The notes beneath the pieces are model-generated. The model did not search any database, was not told the origin of the DNA, and saw nothing but the letters and a program-made list of their open reading frames with translations. A DNA stretch of 64,000 nt from assembly GCA_009760855.2 (NCBI GenBank), contig WPIO01000022.1, positions 5,127,501-5,191,500 of the forward strand, written 5' to 3'. This DNA comes from Cristatella mucedo. Its lineage: Eukaryota; Bryozoa; Phylactolaemata; Cristatellidae. This document shows, piece by piece, positions 47,284 through 58,735 of this stretch (position 1 is its first letter; the number at the start of each line of letters is the position of its first letter). A program made the translations under genes and the position numbers.

Positions 47284-47346
47284 CAGCAAGCATGGTGATA
47301 GCCGCTAGTGCTCTCTGTTGCTATAAACAAGGCTGTTGAATGAGGT
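47284..47346 (+). mobile_element. SINE-2 body fragment
   Basis: AGCATGGTGATAGCCGCTAG, TGCTCTCTGTTGCTATAAAC and AAGGCTGTTGAATGAG match the SINE-2 body and end. Head and oligo-T end are missing. Confidence 0.65.
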
Positions 47347-47506
47347 GAGCCGACCTTTACTTTTGCTTTTACTTTATTAGAAGAGCCAGCAGTGATGGCC
47401 GTTGTGGCTGCAGCAGCCGTACCTGGCCAGCACGACAGCCGAGCTAGCAATAAAGCCATTGCAGCCCAGTTGTGGTCGCATTGGCTGCCGGTTTGCCCGC
47501 CTTTCT

Positions 47507-47588
47507 CTCCTGATTCAGAGCTTCGACCGGACGTGGTGCTGACACTCCTCCTGATTCAGAGCTTCGACCGGAAATGGTGATGACACTC
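47507..47588. repeat. 41-bp tandem duplication
   Basis: The unit starting CTCCTGATTCAGAGCTTCGA occurs at 47507-47547 and 47548-47588, with only three differing bases. Confidence 0.95.
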
Positions 47589-47654
47589 CCAGCACTCTTG
47601 TTGTCGTACATGCATTTGCCTGCTTCCCGAGTAGTGCTTCGAAGAGGTGGTTAA

Positions 47655-49050
47655 TTTCAACCCATCATCACTGCATTCTACGTGGCAACGACGACGGGAA
47701 TGTCACTGCCCTAGCTCTGCTAGATCAGTCTGCTGCCTTCCACACTATTGATCACGAAGCTCTGCTTGAACGATTGAGAACAATGATCGGTCTGGCAGAC
47801 GAAGCACTGGCGTGGTTTAAATCATACTTGTCTGATCGTGTTCAATCCGTGTCGTGTAGGGGTCAGGTCTCAGACACGAGAAGGGTCACCTGTGGAGTCC
47901 CTCAAGGGTCTGTACTCGGTCCCTTGCTGTTCTCCATTTATACGCAACCTCTGGGAAAAGTGATTAAGGCACATGGAATAGGATATCACTTCTATGCTGA
48001 CGATACTCAGTTGTATTTGTCATTCAAACCGTCGGAATCTGCTGCGGCAACTGAGAAACTGAATACTTGCCTTGCCGATATTCGATCCTGGATGTCGGAA
48101 AACTTCCTGAAATTAAATGATGATTAAACCGAACTGCTGCTCATAGGACACCCTAAGCGTGTGGCTGGATTAAAAGGCTTTGCCGTTCTAATAGGTGATG
48201 CTATTGTGCAGCCATCACAACGTGCTCGAAATTTAGGTGTCGTTTTCGACAGCTGCCTCAATTTCAAAAGCTTCATTCAGAAGACTGCCTCTACAGCTAG
48301 CCATCACATCCGATCCCTGTCCAAGATTAGGAGCTGTCTCCCACAGTGGCTTGTAAAATATTTAACTAGCTCTCTAGTTCTGTCTCGGCTTGATTATTGT
48401 AATTCCTTTTTGGCTGGGCTGCCAAAGAAAGCTATTATGCCACTACAGCGGACAATGAATATGGCTGCAAGGCTGGTCTTCAAGTCCCAGCGGTTTGAGC
48501 ACGTGTCTCCTTTGCTGAAAGAGCTAGGATGGTTGCCGGTTGAGCAAAGGATACAGAGCAAAGTTCTTAAGCTGACCCACAAGGCCCACCACGGCTTGGC
48601 TCCTTCGTACTTAGCTGAGCTGCTGCATCAGTTTCAGCCTCTTCGCGCCCTCAGGTCCTGTGTGGACAATAAATTAGCTGTCCCATTCCTCTGCTTAAAG
48701 ACAGTTGGCGACAGAAGCTTTAGCTCTACAGGTCCTAGACTGCAGGACTCGCTTCCACAATTCTTATGCAACGATAACTACTCTCCTACTGCCGACTATG
48801 GCACATCCTTTTCGGCGGTTTTGAGCTGCTACTTCTATGCTACTCACTACCTCAACTGCTCTCCTGACTCTGCTATGCTTCCCACTTTCTCTTTGTTCCA
48901 TGAGACGAAGTCTGTTGGCCACCGAATGCGTACCGAAAGCCGCTTAGGCTGTGAGTGGGCTATACAAAACTCTCCTGTGTAACACCCACATGGTCTTTAT
49001 GACTTTGTGGAGTTACAGACGGAGATACAATACAAAAATACAATACAATT
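47655..49050 (+). mobile_element. LINE-B, reverse transcriptase to 3' end, best copy
   Basis: One reading frame runs from about 47667 to 48979, broken only by TAA at 48125-48127, where a lysine codon would be expected (DD-stop-TELLLIG). RT motifs are in order: motif A LALLDQSAAFHTIDH, motif B TCGVPQGSVLGPLLF, and motif C YHFYADDTQLYL with both catalytic aspartates. Then come WMSENFLKLN, the RLDYCNSFLAGLPKKA block, GWLPVEQRIQSKVLKL and a C-terminal RSFSSTGPRLQDS block. The endonuclease and any ORF1 are absent through 5' truncation. The stop codon at 48980 is followed by a 3' hairpin (48979-49016) and TACAA-type tail repeats at 49026-49048. It fits the L2/CR1/Rex side of non-LTR elements. This is the youngest-looking LINE here. 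Confidence 0.95.
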
Positions 49051-49887
49051 CCAATGTCTATCTTTTTCTTGTTCAATTTGATTGAGCTTGACCAATGTCT
49101 TCGACATGTGCTGTACCCGGGCCTGAGCTCGGTAAATTTCGAGCCATTTCAGGAGCAAGAGCAGATAAATGAACTGGTGGCCCAGTGGGACAGATCTGAC
49201 GACAGCACCGTGGCAATCAGTGGATCACCTTCCGAGGAACTCTGCTATCGAACTGGACAGCCCCCTCCCCCCCCCCCCCGTATCACCTGCAAGTCGGGCG
49301 AGCATAGCATGTCAGCGAGGCTGAGCAGCAGCAACAGCATTGGCCATTAGCCAGCACTGCGGATTGCTACTCTCAGGCCTGCCAGCATTTTCTGGTCAAC
49401 GGTTTAGCTGGCTTGCAACCGGTGGATCTTCGACGAAATTGCAAAACCGCTTGTTTTTTTCAGGATATGCTCGATTTCTTGTTAACATAGCTATGCTAGC
49501 CTTGCTGCTGATACCAGATCTCACGTAGCCTTCCCTGACCATGACTTCCATTATCGACAGGACTTGCTGTCGGTGCCTGATTCTTAAGCCTGATACTCAA
49601 TCTTTGGTGGTCAGTCTGGTTCTGAACCCAGACATCTGGCTGCACCAATCACACACAGAGGTTTATACCGAGCTATTTCTGAATGCATTCTAGGCCCTAG
49701 CCTCGTTCCTTCGGGATGAGTACCTGTTGCTTGTTTTTGCTTAAAAAGTAATTATGTTCATGAGCCAGGGGCTGTTATACAGACTTACAGTATTGGAGCA
49801 GCCATTCAGCTGAATGGATTAGTGGTGTTAGCCTGCCGATTACTCTGAATTTGTCCAGGCGTGGAGCTAGGCGGTCTGCGAATATAT
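49051..49887. other. Unassigned sequence with C13 run
   Basis: No gene recognised; C run at 49267-49279. Confidence 0.35.
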
Positions 49888-50031
49888 ATAAATATATAAT
49901 TCGTTTGTATAGCGCCCCAAGAGAACTTAATCTCTATTCAGGCGCTTCACATATGTCTCGGGGCTCGAGCCCACGACCTCAGCCAGGCCTTGATCGAGGC
50001 GACCACCTTAACCGCTGGACCAAACCAGAAT
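49888..50031 (-). mobile_element. SINE-1, near full length, antisense
   Basis: Begins ATATATAATTCGTTTGTATA, GCGCCCCAAGAGAACTTAAT, continues with B-box complement GGGCTCGAGCCC and ends ACCGCTGGACCAAACCAG. Both the hairpin and the tRNA boxes are well kept; it is among the youngest SINE-1 copies. Confidence 0.9.
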
Positions 50032-50191
50032 AGTAGAATTGTTAATCGAAAGTGTAGTCCTACCAACCGGGAGCCTCCTCATGACGTACTATCAGATGGG
50101 GCTTTGGCAGCAGCAGAGATGCCTCCGTCGGATGACTTCAGGGAGCTGCAGCCGTGGCTGCTTCTTACAGGCATGCGCTCCATTTGCGCCT

Positions 50192-50332
50192 GAGAATGCA
50201 ACAAAGAAAAAGTGGGAAGCATAGCAGAGTCAGGAGAGCAGTTGAGGTAGTGAGTAGCATAGAAGTAGCAGCTCAGGACCGCTGAAAAGGATGTGCCATA
50301 GTCGGCAGTAGGAGAGTGGTTGTCTAGCAATG
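50192..50332 (-). mobile_element. LINE-B internal fragment, antisense
   Basis: Matches LINE-B between the AGCATAGCAGAGTCAGGAGA and GGAGAGTGGTTGTC blocks (equal to 58565-58685). The 3' hairpin and tail are missing, replaced by unrelated DNA at 50191. Confidence 0.85.
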
Positions 50333-50486
50333 AGTTACTGCTCGCTGGGGTGGTACATACGTCTCCAACACCGTGACCGACACTCATTTGGTTCAAGGAT
50401 GTTATTGTTTTGGAGCAAGGAGCAGCTGTGGTGCTGGGGTGTAGAAGACTGGCCATCGACTATGTGCAGCCACGGCAGCCTGTTCA

Positions 50487-51156
<670 letters not shown>

Positions 51157-51249
51157 GCCTAGGGTAGGCTTGCCTGCTCCAGCCGCCTGTGCTTCCCTGC
51201 CCTTGCATACATCAATGCCACAGGTTGCCGGAATTTAAGGCATTTTAAA

Positions 51250-51790
51250 TAATAATAATAATAATAACAACAATAATGATAGGTTGCTTGAATAGCTCAC
51301 TTGGAGAATTAAATCACTATGCAGGCACTTTACAGCTATCTACGAGAGAATTGGTACCTAATGGTTAGCGATATGTAGGGCATCAAGCATGCAAAAGCCA
51401 ACAAGCATCATTCGTTAGGCAAGCAATTAAGCTAAAGAAAACTTTAAGACACACATGGCCACCGGTTATTCGAACCTATGGCTAGTAACATACATTGAAT
51501 CATGCACAGGTACGCATGAAAAGCACAGTGAGAACAAAGAAGACAAGTTCACTAGAGCGAAGAGAAAAACGACCAGATTAGATATGCTTTTGGCTGAGAC
51601 CTAAATGATGCAAGGTCATTGCTGATAGTGACGTAGCCAGAAGCAAGCTCCAAACTTTCCGAGCATACGGGCTGAAGGCTCGATCATCAAAAGACTTCAA
51701 TTTACCCGCAGTACAAGGGACGACGACATGCATAGACGCTTAAGTCTGGGCGGTAGCTCGGAACAAATCTGCCTCAAGAATAGTTAGCTA
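51250..51790 (-). mobile_element. LINE-D 3' region, antisense
   Basis: Left end has an AAT repeat, then AATAGCTCACTTGGAGAATT and CACTATGCAGGCACTTTAC, equivalent to the shared hairpin tail. The 3' UTR block CCTATGGCTAGTAACATACA and CATGCACAGGTACGCATG matches 35286-35330. Coding remains (GAGCATACGGGCTGAAGGCTC, CGATCATCAAAAGACTTC) match the 35475 region. Confidence 0.75.
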
Positions 51791-52395
51791 GTTAGTCCGG
51801 GAGTTCGTCCCTGACCTCACACATGCTTACTATTTTCGTACTGCTTGCACTGTCGCTTATTTAGGGTAGTGCAATGGCGACATCAAAAACGAGAGAATTT
51901 ACTAATTTGCACACAACGTGTACTCTCGAAATCGACATTGAGCAAGGAAATAGTAGAGCTTGAAACAAAATCCGGTTTAAAATAAAAGGGATTTTTCTAA
52001 ATGTGGCCATTGAATTCCAGCAGCCTAAACAGTGCTGTACGCCAAACTGCTGGCTGGCACTTGCCCAGCGTCAGCTGTGCTTAGCTGTGTGCTGGCAGCT
52101 GTTGGATAGCTCGCCGACTTGTTTAAAGTGTCAGTTTCACTACTCTTGTAAAATGGCTGCGATTTAAGGGTACACTTAAAACTCACAGCCAGTATATATG
52201 CTGGATGAATGTCGATCGAGATCCGGCACAAGGGGAAGCTGAATAGAAGAGGCCATCTCGCCAGCCTCGCTCTCACATCACTGAGAGACTGCAGAAGAAG
52301 CAGAAGCAGAAGAACGATGGGAATCCGGGAATCAAATTAGTGCAGTCATATGTGAAGAGCTTAAATCTAGTTAACAGTATTTGCTACGGTGGGCA
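51791..52395. other. Unassigned sequence
   Basis: Nothing recognised. Confidence 0.35.
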
Positions 52396-53703
52396 AAAAC
52401 ATGTGCAAGGACCTAGTCGGGAGAACTGTTGGGACATGTTCTAGACGATACTTCGGTCCAGAGTATCGACGTGAATGGACAAAGATCATCCGAGGTACCT
52501 CTGAAATATGGGGTACCTCAGGGCTCCGTGCTATGTCCGGTTCTTTTCACGGTTTATACTCTCCCTCTTGCCGATGTGATTGCCAAGCACAAGCTAGGCT
52601 TTCACTTCTATGCGAAAGACACTCAGTTGTACCTTTGCTTTGATCCTTCCCAGCCTTCGAGCACCTCGAATTCTCTCAACTCCCTTGCTGCATGTATTGA
52701 TGACAACCGTACATGGATGGCGGCAAATTTTCTGAAATTAAATTTTGATAAAACCAACTTACTTGTTATGTGCAAACCGAGTGTGATTCAGAAATTGGAA
52801 AGGCTAACGCTCAAAATAGGCTCTGCCAGCATATCTCCTGTTGAATTTGCACGAAATCTAGGTGCCATGATCCAAAGTAGCCTTTCGTTAGACGTCCACA
52901 TCAGCTCCACAATGAAGTCTGCCTACTTTCAGCGACGTAACATTGCTAAATATCGGGCTTGTTTAGATAGGGATACCACATTCAAGTCGGTCCATGCATT
53001 TGTGATATCCCGTCTTGACTTCTGTAACACTCACTGCTTGCTGGCCTACCGGCATATGGTGCAACCAGGTGCTTGCCGCTGGTGCAAAACTCTGCAGCTA
53101 GGCTTGTCTGTCGTGAGCGTCGAAGTTGCCACATCACACCACTTCTCGCCGACCTGCAACGGCTAACAGTCAAAAAACAGCTCGACTTCAAGGTTTTGTC
53201 GCTCACTTTTAGGTCCCTTGATTCTTTGGCTCCAGCCTATCTATCAGATCTACTGCCCATCCAGGCCAAGCATCGTACCACCCGCTTTCGGAATCCAACA
53301 GTTTACCAATATCTCGTACAAACCTCAAATCCTTTGGAGACCGTAAATTTTGTTCGTTGCTCCCAAATCCTGGAGCTCACTCCCGACTTGCGTCACAACA
53401 TCCCTTGACTTGGACCACATTAAAAAAAATCTTGAAAACGAACCTAATTAGGACAGCATTTAGTTGTACGTGTGATTCGTCCTTTATGTGCTTATCCGTG
53501 CTGATGTACCATGCCGCCACTAACCACTCTTGCATGCTGACCCTGTGCCTGTCACTTCTAACCATGTTATTTAAGTTGTTTATCAAGCATGATACAACTC
53601 ACAATTCGATCGCGTTTCCTTTGCAGCTAATGTAAATCGCCTAGAGAGAGATTGAGTTCTCTGAGGGCGCTTTATCAAGTGTATTATTATTATTACTATT
53701 TGT
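52396..53703 (+). mobile_element. LINE-A, best sense copy, motif B to 3' tail
   Basis: The main frame (52429-53165) starts ahead of RT motif B, read as KYGVPQGSVLCPVLFTVYTL, then motif C FHFYAKDTQLYLCF. Here the first catalytic aspartate of YADD is lysine, so the enzyme would be inactive even if the rest were whole. The WMAANFLKLN, LKIGSASISPVEFARNLG and CLDRDTTFKSVHAFV blocks follow. Frame is lost around 53030 (CNTHCLLAY instead of CNSLLAG) and the C terminus continues in another frame at 53073-53408. The 3' UTR has the hairpin (about 53631-53680) and ends in ATT repeats at 53682-53700. Confidence 0.93.
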
Positions 53704-53964
53704 ATCCTTGGACACAGGTTTTGCAACCAGTTCAGTAGAGACAGACATGAAGGAGGTGAGAGAAGGAGAGCAGGACGAAGCACGGGGCTGCAGTCCTGCG
53801 AGGATAGTAGTGGGAGGGGAGCGAGTTCGTAACCCATTTTATCTTAACTTCGAGGAATTTCGAGAAATACTTTTCCAATTCACTATTGGGATCGCTGGGT
53901 ATTATGCTAGCTTGAGAGTGGGATTAAGGAGTTAGTCGATAGTGGACATGAAAATTTGCCGATT
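53704..53964. other. Unassigned short sequence
   Basis: A purine-rich stretch at 53745-53825, no gene recognised. Confidence 0.3.
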
Positions 53965-54022
53965 AATAATAATAATAACCCCTTTGTACATAACCTAAGA
54001 GAACTAACTTATTGATCTGTGA
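53965..54022 (-). mobile_element. LINE-A/SINE-1 tail relic, antisense
   Basis: AATAATAATAATAA, then TTTGTACATAACCTAAGAGA and ACTAACTTATTGATCT correspond to the reversed hairpin tail. Confidence 0.55.
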
Positions 54023-54059
54023 TTACAGTCCTTCTCTATTAAATGCGGTCTAAGCCTTA

Positions 54060-54181
54060 CTGACAATAGATTGCTCACTAATCATTCGATCATGCTTCAT
54101 TTGCAGCAAATGTAAAGTGCCTAGAAAGAGATTAAGTTGTCTTATGGTGCTGTACAGACATATTATTATTATTATTATTAT
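54060..54181 (+). mobile_element. LINE-A 3' tail
   Basis: CATTCGATCATGCTTCATTT, GCAGCAAATGTAAAGTGCCT, AGAAAGAGATTAAGTTGTCT and ATTATT repeats to 54181. Only about 120 bp of the 3' end was inserted or retained. Confidence 0.88.
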
Positions 54182-56111
54182 ATGACCTACATAATTAACC
54201 TTCATATGCCATGCGGTGGATAGTGGCTGTTTGATGACCTTCTCAAGTATATGCTTAGTGTTAGTTGCTTTTTTCAATGTTAGGCGAAAACCATAGGGTG
54301 TCTCAGGGAGGGCGCATCTGTCGCTTAGTTAGAGGCCCAAACCGAAAACTCATCAAGGACATTGGCTAGTGTGGAAATGTAGGAGGTATTGCATCAAGGA
54401 GTGGGGGAAAATTGGTGGGAGGGTCACGTCGAAGAGCAGATTATGCAAATATTATTTTAGATTATAGATTATGCAAATATTGTCAGGATAGATGAGTAGG
54501 TGTGCATGTGCGTGATACCCCTCAGGGGTTCAGCAGAGCCTGCACCTGCGATGAGCTGAACTAGTAGCTAAGTATTCGTCGGGTAAGCCGATGAGACAGC
54601 ATCGGTTTAACGAAGCTCGCTTGAAGGCTGACACTTTGCTCTATGCACTCCAGGATAGATCACTAGTATGCACAAGCAGTTAGTCTGAAGAAGTCATTGC
54701 AGCTGATATTTGAGTTCAGACGGCTGGGCTGCACGTTGAAGAATTCGGAAATAAATAGTCGAAGTGAAAACGACAAGCATCACACGTGCTAGCAGCCTGG
54801 GTCTAGTCCTCTTTTTTGACCGATTGATTTTTGTAAGAAATGAATGAAGCAGTCAACGGGAATTTGTTGTCTCCGTGATAGAACGCGGCTATCTCTATTC
54901 GTTCTGAAACCTGAGAGAAGCTAGTTGGATGGACGAGGAAACACATATATTTTCCTTTAATCTAGCTTCTGTAATACGTGTACGGGTCTCGACTCGCTTT
55001 TTGTTCTTACTCGCCAGCATTGACTTCTGTGGGCCATTCGATCTAGCATCGCTATGCAGGATCGTCCCCGCACGAGAAGCAATGTTTTGGAACTCAATCC
55101 AAGGCAGAGTCCTTTGGTCGTTCTGTATGTTGATAAAGCAGAGCTGCAGAATTGACGAAGACCCTATTACTCACCGTTCTACGGTGGCTAGTAGGTGCTG
55201 TCAGGTTATTGGACGCAAGGACTTGAAAAGCTTAGCCAGCTTTAATCCAGCCAGGAAAGCTGGGAAGCTCGGAACCGAGAAACTCAGCCAAAGGGGCCTT
55301 CCGTTATTTAAAGACTGCAGTTACAGCAATCAGGAATTTCTTCCTCGGGGTATCGATCGCTGAGTTGTCACTGCTTAGTGTTCAGCAGGATGTATTTCTA
55401 CACCTCCATTCTCTCGTGCTTACCTGTAAATGAATCGATACAATTACTTACAAGTTGACAAATCGATGCCCAAAATTTGCATGAATCTAACATTTTGTAT
55501 AATGCCTACGATGGCCTCAAATAGCATGCAAAGTAGATCGCAGCTAATATACTTATCTAGCCTTCAAATAGCAATCTTATCTGTACCCAGGCGGTCTGAC
55601 AGAGCTCCTGCAACCAGTTTAACATGGGAGAGTCTCACCTTCGGGCCTGGTCATTTTTGCACTGCTTCTCGATCGGCAGCAGCTATTTTGCTCCGGAGGT
55701 CTTCTCAGACTTCACTGGACTCTCTGCAAGCACCTTGCGAATAGGCTTAAGTGTGCTTGACTAACAGGGAAGAACTCGGGTTTTTGCGTTTTGCCCTACG
55801 CAATGAAGGTGGAGATTAGAAGTATTCTAGGATATGTCCTGTGGTTAGGAGAAGTGCACCAATGCCATTTGGCGTCAAGGTGTTGGTCTTCACATTTTGG
55901 GGCCTTCACTGGCTTCAAGCATCCCACCAGCTTGTCGGATATGTCTGTACTCGCAATTTCTGCTTGGTTAAATCTGTTCGAGGCTTTACAGCTCTCAAGC
56001 CTCACCATAGGTAAAGTAATCAAAGCAACGATCCCTTTACCCAATGAATACAAGCCAGAACTTTCATAATTACCTTTAGTTACAGTTACAGTTTAGTTTA
56101 GCTATAGTTGC
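54182..56111. other. Unassigned region, possible decayed host gene
   Basis: No repeat family is seen. A 144-codon plus-strand frame (54929-55363) has no motif I can identify. A minus-strand stretch at 55452-55740 is listed separately, and an open minus frame at 55796-56053 (85 codons, with PKCEDQHLDAKWHWCTSPN) lies just upstream of it in another frame. Confidence 0.4.
55452..55740 (-). pseudogene. Possible decayed exon, unknown product
   Basis: One minus-strand frame reads in protein-like fashion across about 95 codons: EDLRSKIAAADREAVQK, PGPKVRLSHVKLVAGALSDR, then RLDKYISCDLLCMLFEAIVG. It is broken only by three stops, all TGA, and each would be explained by CGA-to-TGA change. It ends at a good splice-donor-like GTAAGT (55451-55446). 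I do not recognise the family. A chance frame cannot be excluded. Confidence 0.25.
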
Positions 56112-56662
56112 ATTCGATGACGTTTGCATAGTACCCTAAAGGAGCTAAATCGCTTGCTGCAAGACGTAAACCCACGACCTAGGCCGTGCAGTGCGACCAG
56201 CCAACCCCTAGGCTGACACCTAGGGGCAAGGAAGCATGTGAATTGGTTTGTGGTAGCATGCACAGAGTCAGCTCGAATCAGCACACAAGGGACGGTTCAC
56301 ATGGACCAGCAAACGCTGTGAAGAACATGTGTGAGTGTTTAGCCTTTTTTTAAATGTCAAATCGAAAGGGGGCAATCGTAACGTCAGACGGGAGTGACCT
56401 CCAAGCTTTGGGAGCACATGAACTGAAGCATTGTCTGCAATGGTCTTAAGGTTGGTTAGAGGCACGGCTACTCGATTTCCTATAGGTATTCTGACATAGC
56501 ACAGTGAAGGAATCCAAATTAGTTACAGAACCTTGAAGTCGATTGGCTACTCGGTGGGGAGAGCTAGTGCAGGCGGTAAGACGTGGCGCAATGTGACATT
56601 TACACCATGCTCGACCAACTAGCTTGGCTGCAATGTTTTGCACGATTTGCAAGAGTCTTATT
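56112..56662 (-). mobile_element. LINE-A-like copy, antisense, diverged
   Basis: Left end: TTGCATAGTACCCTAAAGGA (tail relic), then the 3' UTR, then CCAAGCTTTGGGAGCACATGA, followed by the C-terminal coding region up to TTGGCTGCAATGTTTTGCAC. Minus-strand frames at 56268-56465 and 56446-56685 show NLKTIADNASVHVLPKLGGH and LLQIVQNIAAKLVGRA, the altered forms of NLKSFGDRAFSSYAPKAW and LQLVQNSAARLVCRE. About 80 bp of extra sequence between the tail and the 3' UTR contains a tRNA B-box-like CCCACGACCTAGG piece. Confidence 0.78.
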
Positions 56663-57690
56663 CTTGGCTCGGTTCTCACTTGCAAATCGAAGCTGCTGCT
56701 TCAGTATGAGCCTACTGGTGTCAGTCTCTTCGTGCGAGATGCCCTCTGTATCATCTTTCATTTAGAGACTGGTGGCGGTGACAGATGCCTTTACTCTGCA
56801 GCTCCCGGACAGGCCCGGAGCTGGCACCTCCTGCTTCAGTTCTTTGATGGTTTCCCTTTCCCGCTTTGTGCAGCTCTACTTGACCATCCAGCTGCGCCGC
56901 TTTCTCTGCGACTAACGTGCACCTATTTCTACAGATGACGAGCAGAGAGCTAGCTGATCCCGAGTGATCTCGCGAAACTCTCTGGCCCGCGGTGGAGGCG
57001 AAAAGTTCGATCTGTGCCTGCGCCGCCACGCCCGAGTTTGACTGAGCTGCTCGTCGAACTGATAGGCTGTATTCGCAGTCGATTTTTTAGCATGCAGTTG
57101 GGCCTGTGGCCAACGACTAGAATCCCCTGCATGCTAAGTGCTTTCGCTTATTTCTCTTATCTCGCCCCGAGCTCTTACGGATTCGTGCTCTGTCGTCGAG
57201 TTCTCGTTATAAAGAGACCCGAGCCGTTGCTTCCCGAAATGTAGCCATGCGGATTTTCTCAGCTGTAGATTCACTGCTCCTCAACAGTCGAAGTCTCATG
57301 CTGTCGTACGTTGAACGCGGTGTTAAACTTGCACGTGCATGTCACATGCATGTCCTTCGTTTTTTCCACACTACTCCAGAGATAATGCGAACCGTGATTT
57401 CCTATCCAGCTACGGCGGCCACTAAAGGAACTGCTGATCCCAATATTCGCGACAAGTAACTTCGCAGACAGATAGTGCTGAGCATCTGGCCTCTAAAGCT
57501 GAGACTGAACTAAAATGACGTACGTGCCATCCGCAACTGAGGAAACTGTGGAAACTATAAGACGCAACTGTTCGGCTCCGACAGAAGCATCTCTTGAACC
57601 AAGTGGAGCACCGAAATCGTCGATATCATCGATGATAACATCGAGGATGCCCCTGATAAGTTTGCTGCCAGAATTTGCCTCTCTCTCTCT
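56663..57690. other. Unassigned sequence
   Basis: No gene or repeat recognised; short open frames only. Confidence 0.35.
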
Positions 57691-57752
57691 TGGCGTTGCT
57701 TGACTGGGAGCTAGTGCTTGTCGGCGAGAAGTGGTATTATGTGGCAACTGTC
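57691..57752 (-). mobile_element. LINE-A micro-fragment, antisense
   Basis: GCGTTGCTTGACTGGGAGC and GTCGGCGAGAAGTGGTATTA match the WLPVKQ coding block of LINE-A. Only 60 bp remains. Confidence 0.7.
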
Positions 57753-58411
57753 AAGTTCAATCGATTTAAACGAAGTTTTGTTTCAGTAATTAGCTCGACA
57801 ACAGGTCCTAATTGTGATTGCAATGGTGGCATGAAGGTGTCGATGGACTGAAATTGAGGTGTGTAGTAAACGTAGGGCTTGTTTTTTACTGGGGAATCCG
57901 GAATTGCTTGCTCTAGATGCATGCTCTAGATTGACTGAAGTTTTCCCATTAGAGGAGCTATAGAATGAGTGGGCTGTAGGCTCTCAGTACAGTAATGCAT
58001 ATGCAGCTAAACTGACAGAACGACTTTTGTTTAATGATTCTGCTGTACAAATTTGCAATATATGCATAGATATGTGTGCAGCTTGTAAGCTGGACCAGTA
58101 AATGAATAGAAAGACACCTGAAATACAGAAAGGGGTACCAAGAGAAAGAAAATAGGCCTGAGAGCTGAGTGACAAATAGGGGGATGAGTGGGTTGAGAGA
58201 CTGACGTTATCAATCTTCAATGAGATGCCGGGTAGATAGATAGAGAAACCTACAAATTGATAGCTTGATAGGCAGACACAGACTGAGAAAAAGAGCAGCC
58301 GATAGCTTACTCGAGCTTGCTTGGTCGCTACTGAGTTGGCCATCGGCGATTGTGGTGATCGCCTGAGGAAGAGACGGCAAGCATTTGATAAAATCAATTT
58401 CACTTGTTCAA
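57753..58411. other. Unassigned sequence
   Basis: Nothing recognised; ATAGATAGA-type short repeats near 58230. Confidence 0.35.
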
Positions 58412-58735
58412 ATGTAATGTAATGTATCTCCTTCTGTAACTCCACAAAGTCATAAAGACCATGTGGGTGTTACACGAGAGAGTTTTGTATAGCCCACTCA
58501 CAGCCTAAGCGGCTTTCGGTACGCATTCGGTAGCCAACAGACTTCGTCTCACGCAACAGAGAGAAAGTGGGAAGCATAGCAGAGTCAGGAGAGCAGTTGA
58601 GGAATTGAGTAGCATGGAAGTAGTAGCTCAGGACTGCTGAAATGGATGAGCCATAGTCAGCAGCAGGAGAGTAGTTGTCGTTTCGTAAGAATTGTGGAAG
58701 CGAGTTCCACAGTTTAGGACCTGCAGAGCTAAAGC
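58412..58735 (-). mobile_element. LINE-B 3' fragment, antisense
   Basis: TGTAATGTAATG tail, hairpin, GCTTTCGGTACGCATTCGG, and the C-terminal coding block up to CACAGTTTAGGACCTGCAG. Close to the 47655-49050 copy. Confidence 0.92.

Noticed and set aside
54220-54250. GATGACCTTCTCAAGTATATGC, similar to the DDLLKHAD block of LINE-A
   Set aside because: Only about 20 bases match and the flanks do not continue the alignment.
55480-55660. Loose likeness of LLCMLFEAIVG and LVAGALSDRLG to parts of an RNase III domain
   Set aside because: The diagnostic ERLEFLGD-type signature is not found and the likeness covers too few residues; kept only as an unknown possible pseudogene.
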